27,104 nt of DNA from a virus, in IMG/VR virus record IMGVR_UViG_3300046816_000386, positions 1 to 27,104 of that record; one strand, given 5' to 3'. Below the pieces are notes generated by a model, which made no database searches, was not told the DNA's origin, and saw only the letters and a program-made list of their open reading frames with translations. Below, piece by piece: positions 1 to 6,225 of this stretch. Each line of letters opens with the position of its first letter. Position 1 is the stretch's first letter. The translations under genes and the position numbers were made by a program.

Positions 1-10
1 ACGAATAGGG

Positions 11-478
11 ATGATAATTGCGTTGTTGCTGTACTCCTTGGGAGCCATCGGACAGGACGCTAAGGTGATCGCGCTGACGCCGGAGGAGGCACGTCAGGCT
101 AAATTTATGCAGGATCAAGTGGATATAGCAATCAAGAGGCAGAAAGATTTTTACGAATCTCTTCGGCATAAATACACACAGTCCATGACGATGGGGTGTT
201 CGCTTTTCCAAGCCTATGGCGTAACAAATGGTGGCTCTATTGTAGTGAACGGACAGGGTGAGATACACGGTGTTGATAAAGATGGGAAGCCCATTCCACC
301 ACCGCCACCATGTAAGAAAGAGCCTCAATATCACGACAAGTCAGGATGGGGTGACGGATTTCGCTACAGCGAAGACTTCAAATATATCGTTCCCGTACAA
401 CAGAAACCATCAGTGAATGAATGCTACCCGTATGCCCGCTGGATTTGCAGCGGAACCGGAGTAGTTACCACGAATTAA
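11..478 (+). CDS. Small exported protein, start possibly upstream of window
   Basis: Unrecognised protein of about 155 residues. It begins with a hydrophobic stretch (MIIALLLYSLGAIGQ) that looks like a signal peptide with an Ala-Ile-Gly|Gln cleavage site; the rest is polar, with four cysteines and a proline run (PPPPP) near residue 98. The reading frame stays open to the window edge (codons Arg-Ile-Gly just before this ATG), there is no room for a ribosome-binding site in front of the ATG, and the missing basic n-region would be supplied by that Arg. The true start is therefore probably outside the window. It is followed 10 nt later by another exported protein, so the two look like an operon. 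Function unknown; four cysteines fit an oxidising, extracytoplasmic location. Confidence 0.6.
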   Translation: MIIALLLYSLGAIGQDAKVIALTPEEARQAKFMQDQVDIAIKRQKDFYESLRHKYTQSMTMGCSLFQAYGVTNGGSIVVNGQGEIHGVDKDGKPIPPPPPCKKEPQYHDKSGWGDGFRYSEDFKYIVPVQQKPSVNECYPYARWICSGTGVVTTN

Positions 479-488
479 GGAGAAGTTA

Positions 489-995
489 ATGAAGTTCCTG
501 CTCGCCCCAGCCCTTTTATTCGCTAGCGTTGTTGCGGCTCAAACGCCTGTAACGGTCAAGCCATCTCCTGCCGTGGAGGCTCTCAACCGCGCCGCACAGG
601 ATTGGAACGCAGAGCAAAAGTCCTTTGATGCCCTTTTGAGCAAGGCAAGGGAGTCTTCGACTGCGAACCAGAAAACCGTGCAGGCACAGATTCAGAAGGC
701 GAACGCCGATCTATTGGCGGAGTTGAAGGCTGACAAGAAGTACAAGGATAAATTGGAAGCGATTGACGCGCTCCAGAAGCAATTACAGACAGCGGCGCAG
801 CAGGCAGAGCAGAAATTCCAACAGGAAGCCGGACCAATTGGGAATGAAATCACGAAGAACAAGGCTCTAATCGATGGATTGACTCCAGTGGTCCGTAAGG
901 AGAATGATCTTCCGGCGTCTGCTACATTTGATTCAGCAACACAGAAGTGGACTACGCCAAAAGTTGAAGAGAAGGCAGTGGAGCCGAAGAAGTAA
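489..995 (+). CDS. Exported coiled-coil protein
   Basis: A 168-residue protein with a classic signal peptide (Lys at position 2, hydrophobic core, Val-Ala-Ala|Gln at 15-18). The rest is almost entirely helical and rich in Gln, Ala, Lys and Glu, a probable coiled coil over residues 25-130, with a charged, Pro-containing tail. It has no cysteine. The ribosome-binding site AAGGAG lies at 477-482, right after the stop of the previous gene. Family not recognised. A periplasmic coiled-coil next to phage genes could suggest a spanin-like or chaperone-like role, but there is no membrane anchor beyond the cleavable signal and no outer-membrane partner is evident, so this is weak inference. Confidence 0.7.
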   Translation: MKFLLAPALLFASVVAAQTPVTVKPSPAVEALNRAAQDWNAEQKSFDALLSKARESSTANQKTVQAQIQKANADLLAELKADKKYKDKLEAIDALQKQLQTAAQQAEQKFQQEAGPIGNEITKNKALIDGLTPVVRKENDLPASATFDSATQKWTTPKVEEKAVEPKK

Positions 996-1007
996 GGGGA
1001 GAGTGGT

Positions 1008-1316
1008 GTGACTAAGGATCAGGAAGAAAGGCTCGTAGCGGCTTGGGAGGGCATCGCAAAAGGATTAGGTGACCTCAATGAAACCGCCCGAAGTGCTATC
1101 TCCCAACAGTGGCCCGATGTTCGAGAGCCACGCGAAGCAGTCGTATCCCGAATTCCTACCCCAGAAGAAAAAGCGAGAGCGCAAACCGGAAACACTACCG
1201 GACCCATCGGAGAATGGCTCGGAGAGTTCGAACCCGAGGAAGAGATCGGGCCGCGTGAGAAAGAGTTCCTCGCAGGACAGGCTCAGAAATCTTCCAGTCC
1301 CAAAACCGCTTCGTAA
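1008..1316 (+). CDS. Small acidic hypothetical protein overlapping the next gene
   Basis: A 102-residue protein starting at GTG, with a strong Shine-Dalgarno (AAGGGGAGAG, 994-1003) immediately after the stop of the preceding gene. The N-terminal 35 residues look helical; the middle is Pro/Glu-rich and acidic, with a Ser/Lys tail. Composition is protein-like. Its last 248 nt overlap, in another frame, the 5' end of the longer gene that follows. The recognisable core of that longer protein begins almost exactly where this ORF stops. This could be a true overlapping gene, or the N-terminal part of a single gene joined to the next by a +1 frameshift or a sequencing indel. Function unknown. Confidence 0.55.
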   Translation: MTKDQEERLVAAWEGIAKGLGDLNETARSAISQQWPDVREPREAVVSRIPTPEEKARAQTGNTTGPIGEWLGEFEPEEEIGPREKEFLAGQAQKSSSPKTAS

Positions 1317-1962
1317 GCCAGTAGATCGAACGCAACAGGCGCTCATTCGGCTTGGTGTGGATTTGCAGCTTCTTCGCTCTGCGCCGGAAATAACCCCTCT
1401 CCTCAAGAACGCCGAAGGTGGCCTTAAGGCCGTCCTCGGCGCGATGCGCTTCGTTGCCGATGATCCCTCAATCCAAGCGTTTCTAGAAAAGTACGACGAG
1501 ATTCCTTCCGGCGACCGGGAGAAGCTTTCGTGGGAAGCTATCGCTCTGGCGGCAGGATTAGACCTTCGCATCTTCCTCGGTTCCGCGATGCTGGCGCTGC
1601 AATCGCAGGCGGTCAACATGGTGAAGATTATCGCCATGACGAGCCATCCCCGGATCACGAAGGCCAGAGTGAAGTACGGCCTCTTGCCCAGCGGCGAGAA
1701 GGATAGGACTGCTCTGGATACCGCGATGGGCTTCCTGCCATCCCCCAAGGGACCAACCTTCATTGGGAAAGCTGTCTTTGGTTCCGGAAAGCAAACGATG
1801 AAAGATCAAGGGGCGGGGCGGGATGATGACGACGATGATGACGATGGAGTGATCGACGCAGGCGACAGTGAAGCGGATTCCAACTTCCTGTTTCCAGATT
1901 CTAGAGACATCCAAGAAAAGATCAATCCTATTCGACAGAAGCTCTTGGGGGGCAATAAGTAA
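1069..1962 (+). CDS. Candidate terminase small subunit
   Basis: About 297 residues from GTG 1069 (ATG at 1078 is an alternative; neither has a strong ribosome-binding site). Residues 1-82 are low-complexity and rich in Lys, Arg, Pro and Ser. A helical core follows (roughly residues 83-235), then a run of eight Asp near residue 250 and a short acidic tail. The core ends in a segment, GFLPSPKGPTF, that I associate with small-terminase-like proteins of environmental phages. The stop overlaps the terminase large subunit start by 1 nt (TAATG), the usual place for a small subunit, which would recognise phage DNA and regulate packaging. Assignment rests on position and general resemblance, not on a clear DNA-binding motif. 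The N-terminal part may not be translated in this frame. Confidence 0.45.
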   Translation: MTSMKPPEVLSPNSGPMFESHAKQSYPEFLPQKKKRERKPETLPDPSENGSESSNPRKRSGRVRKSSSQDRLRNLPVPKPLRKPVDRTQQALIRLGVDLQLLRSAPEITPLLKNAEGGLKAVLGAMRFVADDPSIQAFLEKYDEIPSGDREKLSWEAIALAAGLDLRIFLGSAMLALQSQAVNMVKIIAMTSHPRITKARVKYGLLPSGEKDRTALDTAMGFLPSPKGPTFIGKAVFGSGKQTMKDQGAGRDDDDDDDDGVIDAGDSEADSNFLFPDSRDIQEKINPIRQKLLGGNK

Positions 1963-4115
1963 TGTACTCCCAAAAGATCATCAATCACTCCCTTGAACTA
2001 TTTGAAGCAGAGAACAAATGGCTTCCCAAGTACCACTCCTACGACGAAGTTCTGGAGTTCACAAAGTATATTGACTCGCTCGTAGAGATCGAATCGAACT
2101 CGAAGACGAGCGAAATCAGGGTCACGAAAAGGCTAAGCGCCAGCAGGCAACAGGAGATCAGGAGGTGGGTACAGAACGAGCAAGCATTGTGCTCTTTGGA
2201 TAGCGGGTATTGGGATCGTAATTATGCTTGGGTCGCCGACGAAAAAGGCCAGATTTTCAAGTTCAAGAACCGTAAGTCGCAAGAGGTTTTCGACTCAGTG
2301 ATTGCGGGGTTCGACGAAGATCAGGTGTCGATTGAGATTCTATGCCTTAAGGGCCGTCAGGTGGGCATCACGACGAAAGTCGCGCTCAAATTCATTCACC
2401 GTATGCTTTTCATCCCGCATACGCAAGCGGTTATGGCGTCGGTCCAGCGCGACAAGTCAGACCTTATCGAACGCATCCTCAACACAGCGTACAATCGCTG
2501 TCCGTGGTGGCTGGTGCCGCTCAGGATGCCGAAGAAGTCGTTCGACAATGGATCGATCCTTTCGATCCAGTCAGGTATGCAGGCGACAGGTATTGCTCAG
2601 GGATGGACCCCGCAGTTGATCCACATCTCCGAGGTCAGCCTCATCCCTAATCCGAAGGAAACGATTGAAGAAGGTCTACTCCCGGCCACGCACAGTTCTA
2701 AGAACCTCTTCATGGTGTTCGAGGGAACGGGATCAGGAAACGTAGGATGGTTTCCGGACTACTGGAGAGACTCGAAGAAGAACTGGCCGCTTGGTCTATC
2801 ACGTATGTGTCCGGTATTCATCTCGTGGCCTCTGGCTACCGATCTTTACCCACAGGAAGACTGGCTGCGGAAGTTCCCCATCCCCGGAAGCTTTTTGCAC
2901 GACCAATTGGATGCAACCAAGAAGCACGTGGCCCGTTGCGAATCGTACATCCGAAATACTCCATATCTGTCAAGAGTAGTTGGCAAGGATTATCGGATGC
3001 CCATCGAGCAGCAGTGGTTCTGGGAGTTCGAATACCGTCAGGCCAAGGAAAAGCACACACTCCAGAAGTTCGCAGCGCGTATGCCTGCGGACGACTTTGA
3101 GGCGTTGACTGGCGTCCACGACAGCGTGTTCGATATGGAAGTTCTGGCGGAGCTTGAAGACAACATCTATGAGGTGCGGGTGGTCGGGGGAGAGGCAGTC
3201 AAAGAACGGCGTACTCCCGTGGAGTCCTATGCCATCATCGGGCATGACGTGGATGAGATATTTCATCCTGATCCAGACTTGATTGACCACACGAAGGAAA
3301 AAATAAAGGTGGAGTGGCGGTCGTTCCGTGGAAACGAGTACGAGTGGTGGATGCTTCCGCTGAAGTATCAGGACGAGACTTTCGAAGGCAACACGATGGA
3401 TCGCTTGCTTATTTACGATCCGCCGCAGCGGGGATTGTATTATGCCTGCGGCGTCGATACCGCTGACGGTCTAGGCAAAGAGGATGAAGATCGTTCGGTT
3501 CTGTCTGTCACCAATAATCGTTTCAACGGGGAGTCTGATTACCAATGCGCCGAGTACACAACGAACAGGGTCAATTCTGCGCAGATCGTTCCCTTCGCCG
3601 CTTGTCTAGGTGCGTATTACGGAAAGATGTGTCCTGACGGTCGCGGGATGAAGTACGTCATCGAACAGGTGAGAGGGCCGGGAGATACATGCCAGCACCA
3701 GTTGAAGATGATGGGATTTAATAACCATCACAAGCCACGCCGCTACGATTCGAAGAAGATCAAGGACACCCCCGGAACGAAGGAAGGGTGGTATTCGAAC
3801 GGGTGGTCTGTGCCGATGTTGATGGACCGATTCCGCGAAGCCGTAAATGGTGGTTGGTACATTCCGCGCTCAAAGTGGTTGATCGAAGAGCTTCGAACAC
3901 TGGAGCGCCATGAGACGGCGGGTAAGTCAAAAATGGAGCATCGCAGCGGACAACATGATGATAGAGTGAGGGGGGCCGCGCAGTCTTACTTTACAGCACA
4001 CGACATGGATATCCTTACGGAACGTGCTCAGAAGCGGAGTGCTCCACCGAGGAAGATAGAGCGTCCCAAGGGTCCGGGAACAGCAAACCAGATGGCAGTA
4101 GGAGACGGTTGGTAG
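1962..4115 (+). CDS. terL: Terminase large subunit (packaging ATPase and nuclease)
   Basis: This 717-residue protein is the motor that pumps DNA into the procapsid and cuts concatemers. In the N-terminal ATPase, residues 129-139 (LKGRQVGITTK) form a variant Walker A of the K-x-R-Q-x-G-[IFM]-[ST]-T type, and 218-225 (QLIHISEV) a Walker B-like strand with Glu224 as likely catalytic carboxylate. FEGTGSG (253-259) fits the coupling motif. The C-terminal RNase H-like nuclease shows its acidic residues in order: Asp499 (GVDTADG), Glu568 (YVIEQV) and the HDD triplet 665-667. A segment of about 90 residues (400-490) lies between the domains. It overlaps the preceding gene by 1 nt. The protein is longer than many terminases but complete. 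The assignment is firm; the packaging type (headful or cos) cannot be told. Confidence 0.93.
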   Translation: MYSQKIINHSLELFEAENKWLPKYHSYDEVLEFTKYIDSLVEIESNSKTSEIRVTKRLSASRQQEIRRWVQNEQALCSLDSGYWDRNYAWVADEKGQIFKFKNRKSQEVFDSVIAGFDEDQVSIEILCLKGRQVGITTKVALKFIHRMLFIPHTQAVMASVQRDKSDLIERILNTAYNRCPWWLVPLRMPKKSFDNGSILSIQSGMQATGIAQGWTPQLIHISEVSLIPNPKETIEEGLLPATHSSKNLFMVFEGTGSGNVGWFPDYWRDSKKNWPLGLSRMCPVFISWPLATDLYPQEDWLRKFPIPGSFLHDQLDATKKHVARCESYIRNTPYLSRVVGKDYRMPIEQQWFWEFEYRQAKEKHTLQKFAARMPADDFEALTGVHDSVFDMEVLAELEDNIYEVRVVGGEAVKERRTPVESYAIIGHDVDEIFHPDPDLIDHTKEKIKVEWRSFRGNEYEWWMLPLKYQDETFEGNTMDRLLIYDPPQRGLYYACGVDTADGLGKEDEDRSVLSVTNNRFNGESDYQCAEYTTNRVNSAQIVPFAACLGAYYGKMCPDGRGMKYVIEQVRGPGDTCQHQLKMMGFNNHHKPRRYDSKKIKDTPGTKEGWYSNGWSVPMLMDRFREAVNGGWYIPRSKWLIEELRTLERHETAGKSKMEHRSGQHDDRVRGAAQSYFTAHDMDILTERAQKRSAPPRKIERPKGPGTANQMAVGDGW

Positions 4116-4607
4116 ATGAAGATGCAACGCAACGCCCAGCTTGGGAAGCCAATATGCTTTTATTTCTCAAATCCCGCCGTCTATGGTGGCACGGGCGAGA
4201 TTATCATGGGCCTTCCTGAACAGTACGCTGCGCCTCCGGGCTTCGAAAAGATTGTCTGTACGAACGTGGCGTCCGCCGAGAGGTGGTCCGCAAGGATGCG
4301 CGTGTGGGAAGAGACAAAAGAGAAGATCGCGCAAGCATACCAGAGACATCAGGAATCCGAGCAGGTAGAAGCCATGCGGAGCCAGATGCGGGCAAACATT
4401 GCCAACGCTCGAAATCCAGTAAATCGCGACTTCGCAATTAAGGCGTTGGAGAACTTCGATAAGCGGTACGAAGATCGGTTTAATATGGAGCGAACGAGCT
4501 TCCTTCATCTTGAGGGCTATGAAGAGAAAGACAAGTCCGTGAAGACGTCGAAGGTACGGCTGCCGAACAAACAGCATTTCAGGGACATTGCAGATTTCGA
4601 GGAGTAA
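4116..4607 (+). CDS. Conserved-looking hypothetical protein downstream of terminase
   Basis: A 163-residue soluble protein starting directly after the terminase stop; an AGGAG-like site at about 4100-4104 serves ATG 4116 (a second ATG follows at 4122). Residues 55-140 are strongly helical and charged, with a segment of Met, Arg and Ala (about 85-105) and the phrase ARNPVNRDFAIKALENFD. No catalytic motif is visible. I have an impression that proteins like this occur beside terminase and portal genes of environmental phages, but I cannot name a family. A role in packaging or head assembly would be guesswork from position. Confidence 0.7.
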   Translation: MKMQRNAQLGKPICFYFSNPAVYGGTGEIIMGLPEQYAAPPGFEKIVCTNVASAERWSARMRVWEETKEKIAQAYQRHQESEQVEAMRSQMRANIANARNPVNRDFAIKALENFDKRYEDRFNMERTSFLHLEGYEEKDKSVKTSKVRLPNKQHFRDIADFEE

Positions 4608-4609
4608 CT

Positions 4610-4927
4610 ATGAATGAGATTCAATTTGACCATGAGGTAATTAGTTCTCTCTTGATGATGATGGCTGCTCTCATTGGAGTTTTGATAGCCATAGCCTTTA
4701 GGGAGAGGAAAGATAAGCCAAAGGAAATTAAAAGAGATTTCACAACGACCTCTTGGTATAGAAAGGCATTCCCCGATGAGGGTGATTACGCTGACAAGCT
4801 GTTAAGGCACGCCCCGCTTGGGCGTACTCCAACCCACGCGGAACTCGATAAAATTTGGGACCACATATTCTGTGCTGGACATGGATGGGTTCCGCCTTCA
4901 CAGCGTCAGGAGAATCCCCATGAGTAG
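4610..4927 (+). CDS. Small membrane protein, one N-terminal TM segment
   Basis: 105 residues, with GAGGAG at 4598-4603 just upstream of the ATG. Residues about 12-30 (SSLLMMMAALIGVLIAIAF) form a single membrane segment followed by positive charges (RERKDKPKEIKR), so the C-terminal part should lie in the cytoplasm. The soluble part has no known motif. It lies in a run of tightly spaced small genes and overlaps the next start by 8 nt. Function unknown. Confidence 0.65.
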   Translation: MNEIQFDHEVISSLLMMMAALIGVLIAIAFRERKDKPKEIKRDFTTTSWYRKAFPDEGDYADKLLRHAPLGRTPTHAELDKIWDHIFCAGHGWVPPSQRQENPHE

Positions 4928-5063
4928 TCGCGATGCGGTTCTATTGGGAATGTTCTTCGGGGCTACGCTCGAAGGCTTGACAATATGTTTCTTCTATTTG
5001 TTCGGCGGAGAGTTTCAACAGGAAAAATCAACCGGGAGAAAAGAAAATGATTACGATTCATAA
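4920..5063 (+). CDS. Very small membrane protein (47 aa)
   Basis: The start chosen is ATG 4920, because CAGGAG lies about 8 nt upstream and the in-frame ATG at 4818 would bury the gene inside the preceding one. The product has one hydrophobic segment (residues 6-30, AVLLGMFFGATLEGLTICFF onward) and a charged, hydrophilic tail. It overlaps the gene before by 8 nt and the gene after by 17 nt, which fits translational coupling. Family not recognised. Small phage membrane proteins in such positions can be holin-like or superinfection-exclusion proteins, but nothing here supports one over another. Confidence 0.55.
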   Translation: MSSRDAVLLGMFFGATLEGLTICFFYLFGGEFQQEKSTGRKENDYDS

Positions 5064-5505
5064 GAGTCCCACTGCTGATAGCCGTACATGCGATTTCGCC
5101 AACACCACCAAAGAAACGTTATTAGAGAGCAGCGTGCGACACATAGAAGACGTGCGTCATGGCTTGTTCTTTTTTGAGTATCTTGTACATGAAGCTGCCT
5201 ACGCTCATGACACCGACAAGATCACAGATATCGATGAATTCCACAGAGATTTTTTGACTGGATTCAAGCGGACTGAGTGGTGGGATAGGCATCGTAAAAT
5301 CAATCGCCACCACTTGCTTCAGGCAGACGGCGTGCCGCAGGATGTGAATCTGATTGACGTTTTGGACATGATTGCCGATTGTGTAATGGCGGGAATGGCG
5401 CGGACAGGTAGCGTCTATCCACTCAACATCGAACCTGAAGTGTTGATGCGAGCCTTCCAAAACACGGTGGAACTTCTGAAGGCCAACGTGGAGGTGGCGG
5501 AGTAA
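5047..5505 (+). CDS. DUF5662-like (HD-like) protein
   Basis: 152 residues; GGGAGA at 5035-5040 serves the ATG. The pattern is a helix with HIEDVRHG (residues 32-39), then HDTDKITDIDEF (54-65), then WWDRHRKINRHHL (78-90) and an acidic helix DVLDMIADCVMAG. This ordered set of His/Asp residues matches what I know of the DUF5662 family, found in phages and bacteria and thought to have an HD-like metal-binding helical fold. No reaction has been established for that family to my knowledge. It shares 1 nt with the next gene and overlaps the previous one, so it is part of the small-gene run. The family call is from pattern memory, not a search. Confidence 0.65.
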   Translation: MITIHKSPTADSRTCDFANTTKETLLESSVRHIEDVRHGLFFFEYLVHEAAYAHDTDKITDIDEFHRDFLTGFKRTEWWDRHRKINRHHLLQADGVPQDVNLIDVLDMIADCVMAGMARTGSVYPLNIEPEVLMRAFQNTVELLKANVEVAE

Positions 5506-5732
5506 TGACACGTAAGGAACTGGAGGCTAACTGTCCAGAGGGGTATACCGTTGCCCTTCCCGGCCAGAACATTGACATGCTGGGAAAGACGGAGTTCTGG
5601 GGCATCTATGAGCATCATTCGGAACCTGATCTCGTCAGAATTCCGCAAGACTTGGTGGACACTCCTGATGGTCCTCCCGCGAAACGAATTCCGAGGGAGT
5701 GGGGAAGGCTCTTATATTGCAAGGTAGTCTAG
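5505..5732 (+). CDS. Small hypothetical protein (75 aa)
   Basis: Starts at the TAATG overlap with the preceding stop, with GAGGTGGCGGAG directly upstream. The product is soluble, with about 12 prolines scattered along it (PEGYTVALPGQ, TPDGPPAKRIPREWG), and probably folds as a small beta domain. Family not recognised. Its stop shares a CTAG palindrome with the stop of a minus-strand gene, so the two genes converge and overlap by 4 nt. No terminator hairpin is evident at the junction. Confidence 0.55.
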   Translation: MTRKELEANCPEGYTVALPGQNIDMLGKTEFWGIYEHHSEPDLVRIPQDLVDTPDGPPAKRIPREWGRLLYCKVV

Positions 5733-5875
5733 AGCCGTCCCATCAATAGTAGGACAATCAGGATAACCAGCAAGAGTCCGCCGAGGCCGAAACCTCCGTA
5801 ATATCCCGGCCCCGGCCCAAGCTGCCATCCTCCCAGACAAAACAAAAGGATGAGGACGATCAGGACGATAATCAT
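5729..5875 (-). CDS. DUF3309-like tiny membrane protein (48 aa)
   Basis: On the minus strand, ATG at 5875 to TAG at 5729 gives 48 residues: a hydrophobic helix (MIIVLIVLILLFCLGG), a glycine/proline/tyrosine turn (PGPGYYGGFG) and a second hydrophobic helix (LLLVILIVLLLMG) ending Arg-Leu. This two-helix, Gly-Tyr-rich hairpin of about 50 residues is the hallmark of DUF3309, common in bacteria and of unknown function. A GAGGT site lies upstream of the start. It follows the other minus-strand gene by 12 nt, so both probably share one transcript running against the surrounding late genes. Confidence 0.75.
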   Translation of the reverse strand: MIIVLIVLILLFCLGGWQLGPGPGYYGGFGLGGLLLVILIVLLLMGRL

Positions 5876-5887
5876 TGAGCTACCTCA

Positions 5888-6061
5888 CTACTTGATTAGT
5901 GCTCCGAAATCGTGCCATCCGAGTATGCCAACCAGAATCCAGAGGATCAGGTAGGCCCCCGCTCTGCGATACCAAAGTGGTTGACCCGCTTCGTAGTTCG
6001 ACCATACCCCAAACAGGATGGCAATCACATAGATTGTCCAAAACAGATAACCCATTGGCAT
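5888..6061 (-). CDS. Small two-TM membrane protein (57 aa)
   Basis: The start chosen is ATG 6061, preceded on the minus strand by GAGGTATTTCT; the longer in-frame start at 6115 lacks a ribosome-binding site and would add a polar segment. The product begins MPMGYLFWTIYVIAILFGVW (first membrane helix), has a polar turn (SNYEAGQPLWYRR), and a second helix (AYLILWILVGILGW) ending in a short tail. I have seen similar short proteins in phages and bacteria but know no function. With the DUF3309-like gene it forms a two-gene minus-strand unit, possibly a moron expressed independently of the late operon. No confident promoter was found upstream of it. Confidence 0.7.
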   Translation of the reverse strand: MPMGYLFWTIYVIAILFGVWSNYEAGQPLWYRRAGAYLILWILVGILGWHDFGALIK

Positions 6062-6120
6062 AGAAATACCTCGCGTTACTGTAGGATGCAGGTTCAGGCC
6101 GCAGCGCATAAACAAATTTA

Positions 6121-6149
6121 TGGACGCGCAGGAATATTTGCTCTATACT
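6121..6149 (+). promoter_or_regulatory. Sigma70-type promoter upstream of portal
   Basis: TGGACG (6121-6126) and TATACT (6144-6149) are separated by exactly 17 nt, matching 4/6 and 5/6 of the sigma70 consensus. Transcription would begin near 6156, pass through the hairpin at 6178-6201 and read the portal gene. It lies in the gap after the minus-strand pair, where a new + strand transcript is needed. Not tested against the host's own consensus. Confidence 0.5.
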
Positions 6150-6177
6150 CGCACGGAGTAAGCACTTGTGCAAACGT

Positions 6178-6201
6178 ATCTTGGCATAGGGAACCAAGAT
6201 A
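6178..6201 (+). promoter_or_regulatory. Leader hairpin before portal gene
   Basis: A perfect inverted repeat, TATCTTGG (6177-6184) against CCAAGATA (6194-6201) with a 9-nt loop, gives a 7-8 bp stem. No T-run follows, so it is not an intrinsic terminator. It sits between the putative promoter at 6121-6149 and the portal start, and could protect the transcript 5' end or modulate translation. It could also be an operator. Confidence 0.4.
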
Positions 6202-6225
6202 ACCGGGAGAGATTGAGACTGCGCC

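Noticed and set aside
1290-1330. Possible -1 slippery heptamer (CCCAAAA) near the end of the 102-codon ORF
   Set aside because: Codon phase does not fit X-XXY-YYZ and the shift needed to enter the next frame is +1, so a classic -1 site is not supported.
1065-1763. 232-codon minus-strand ORF opposite the small-terminase candidate
   Set aside because: Ser/Arg-rich shadow; two + strand ORFs already cover the region and the start lacks a ribosome-binding site.
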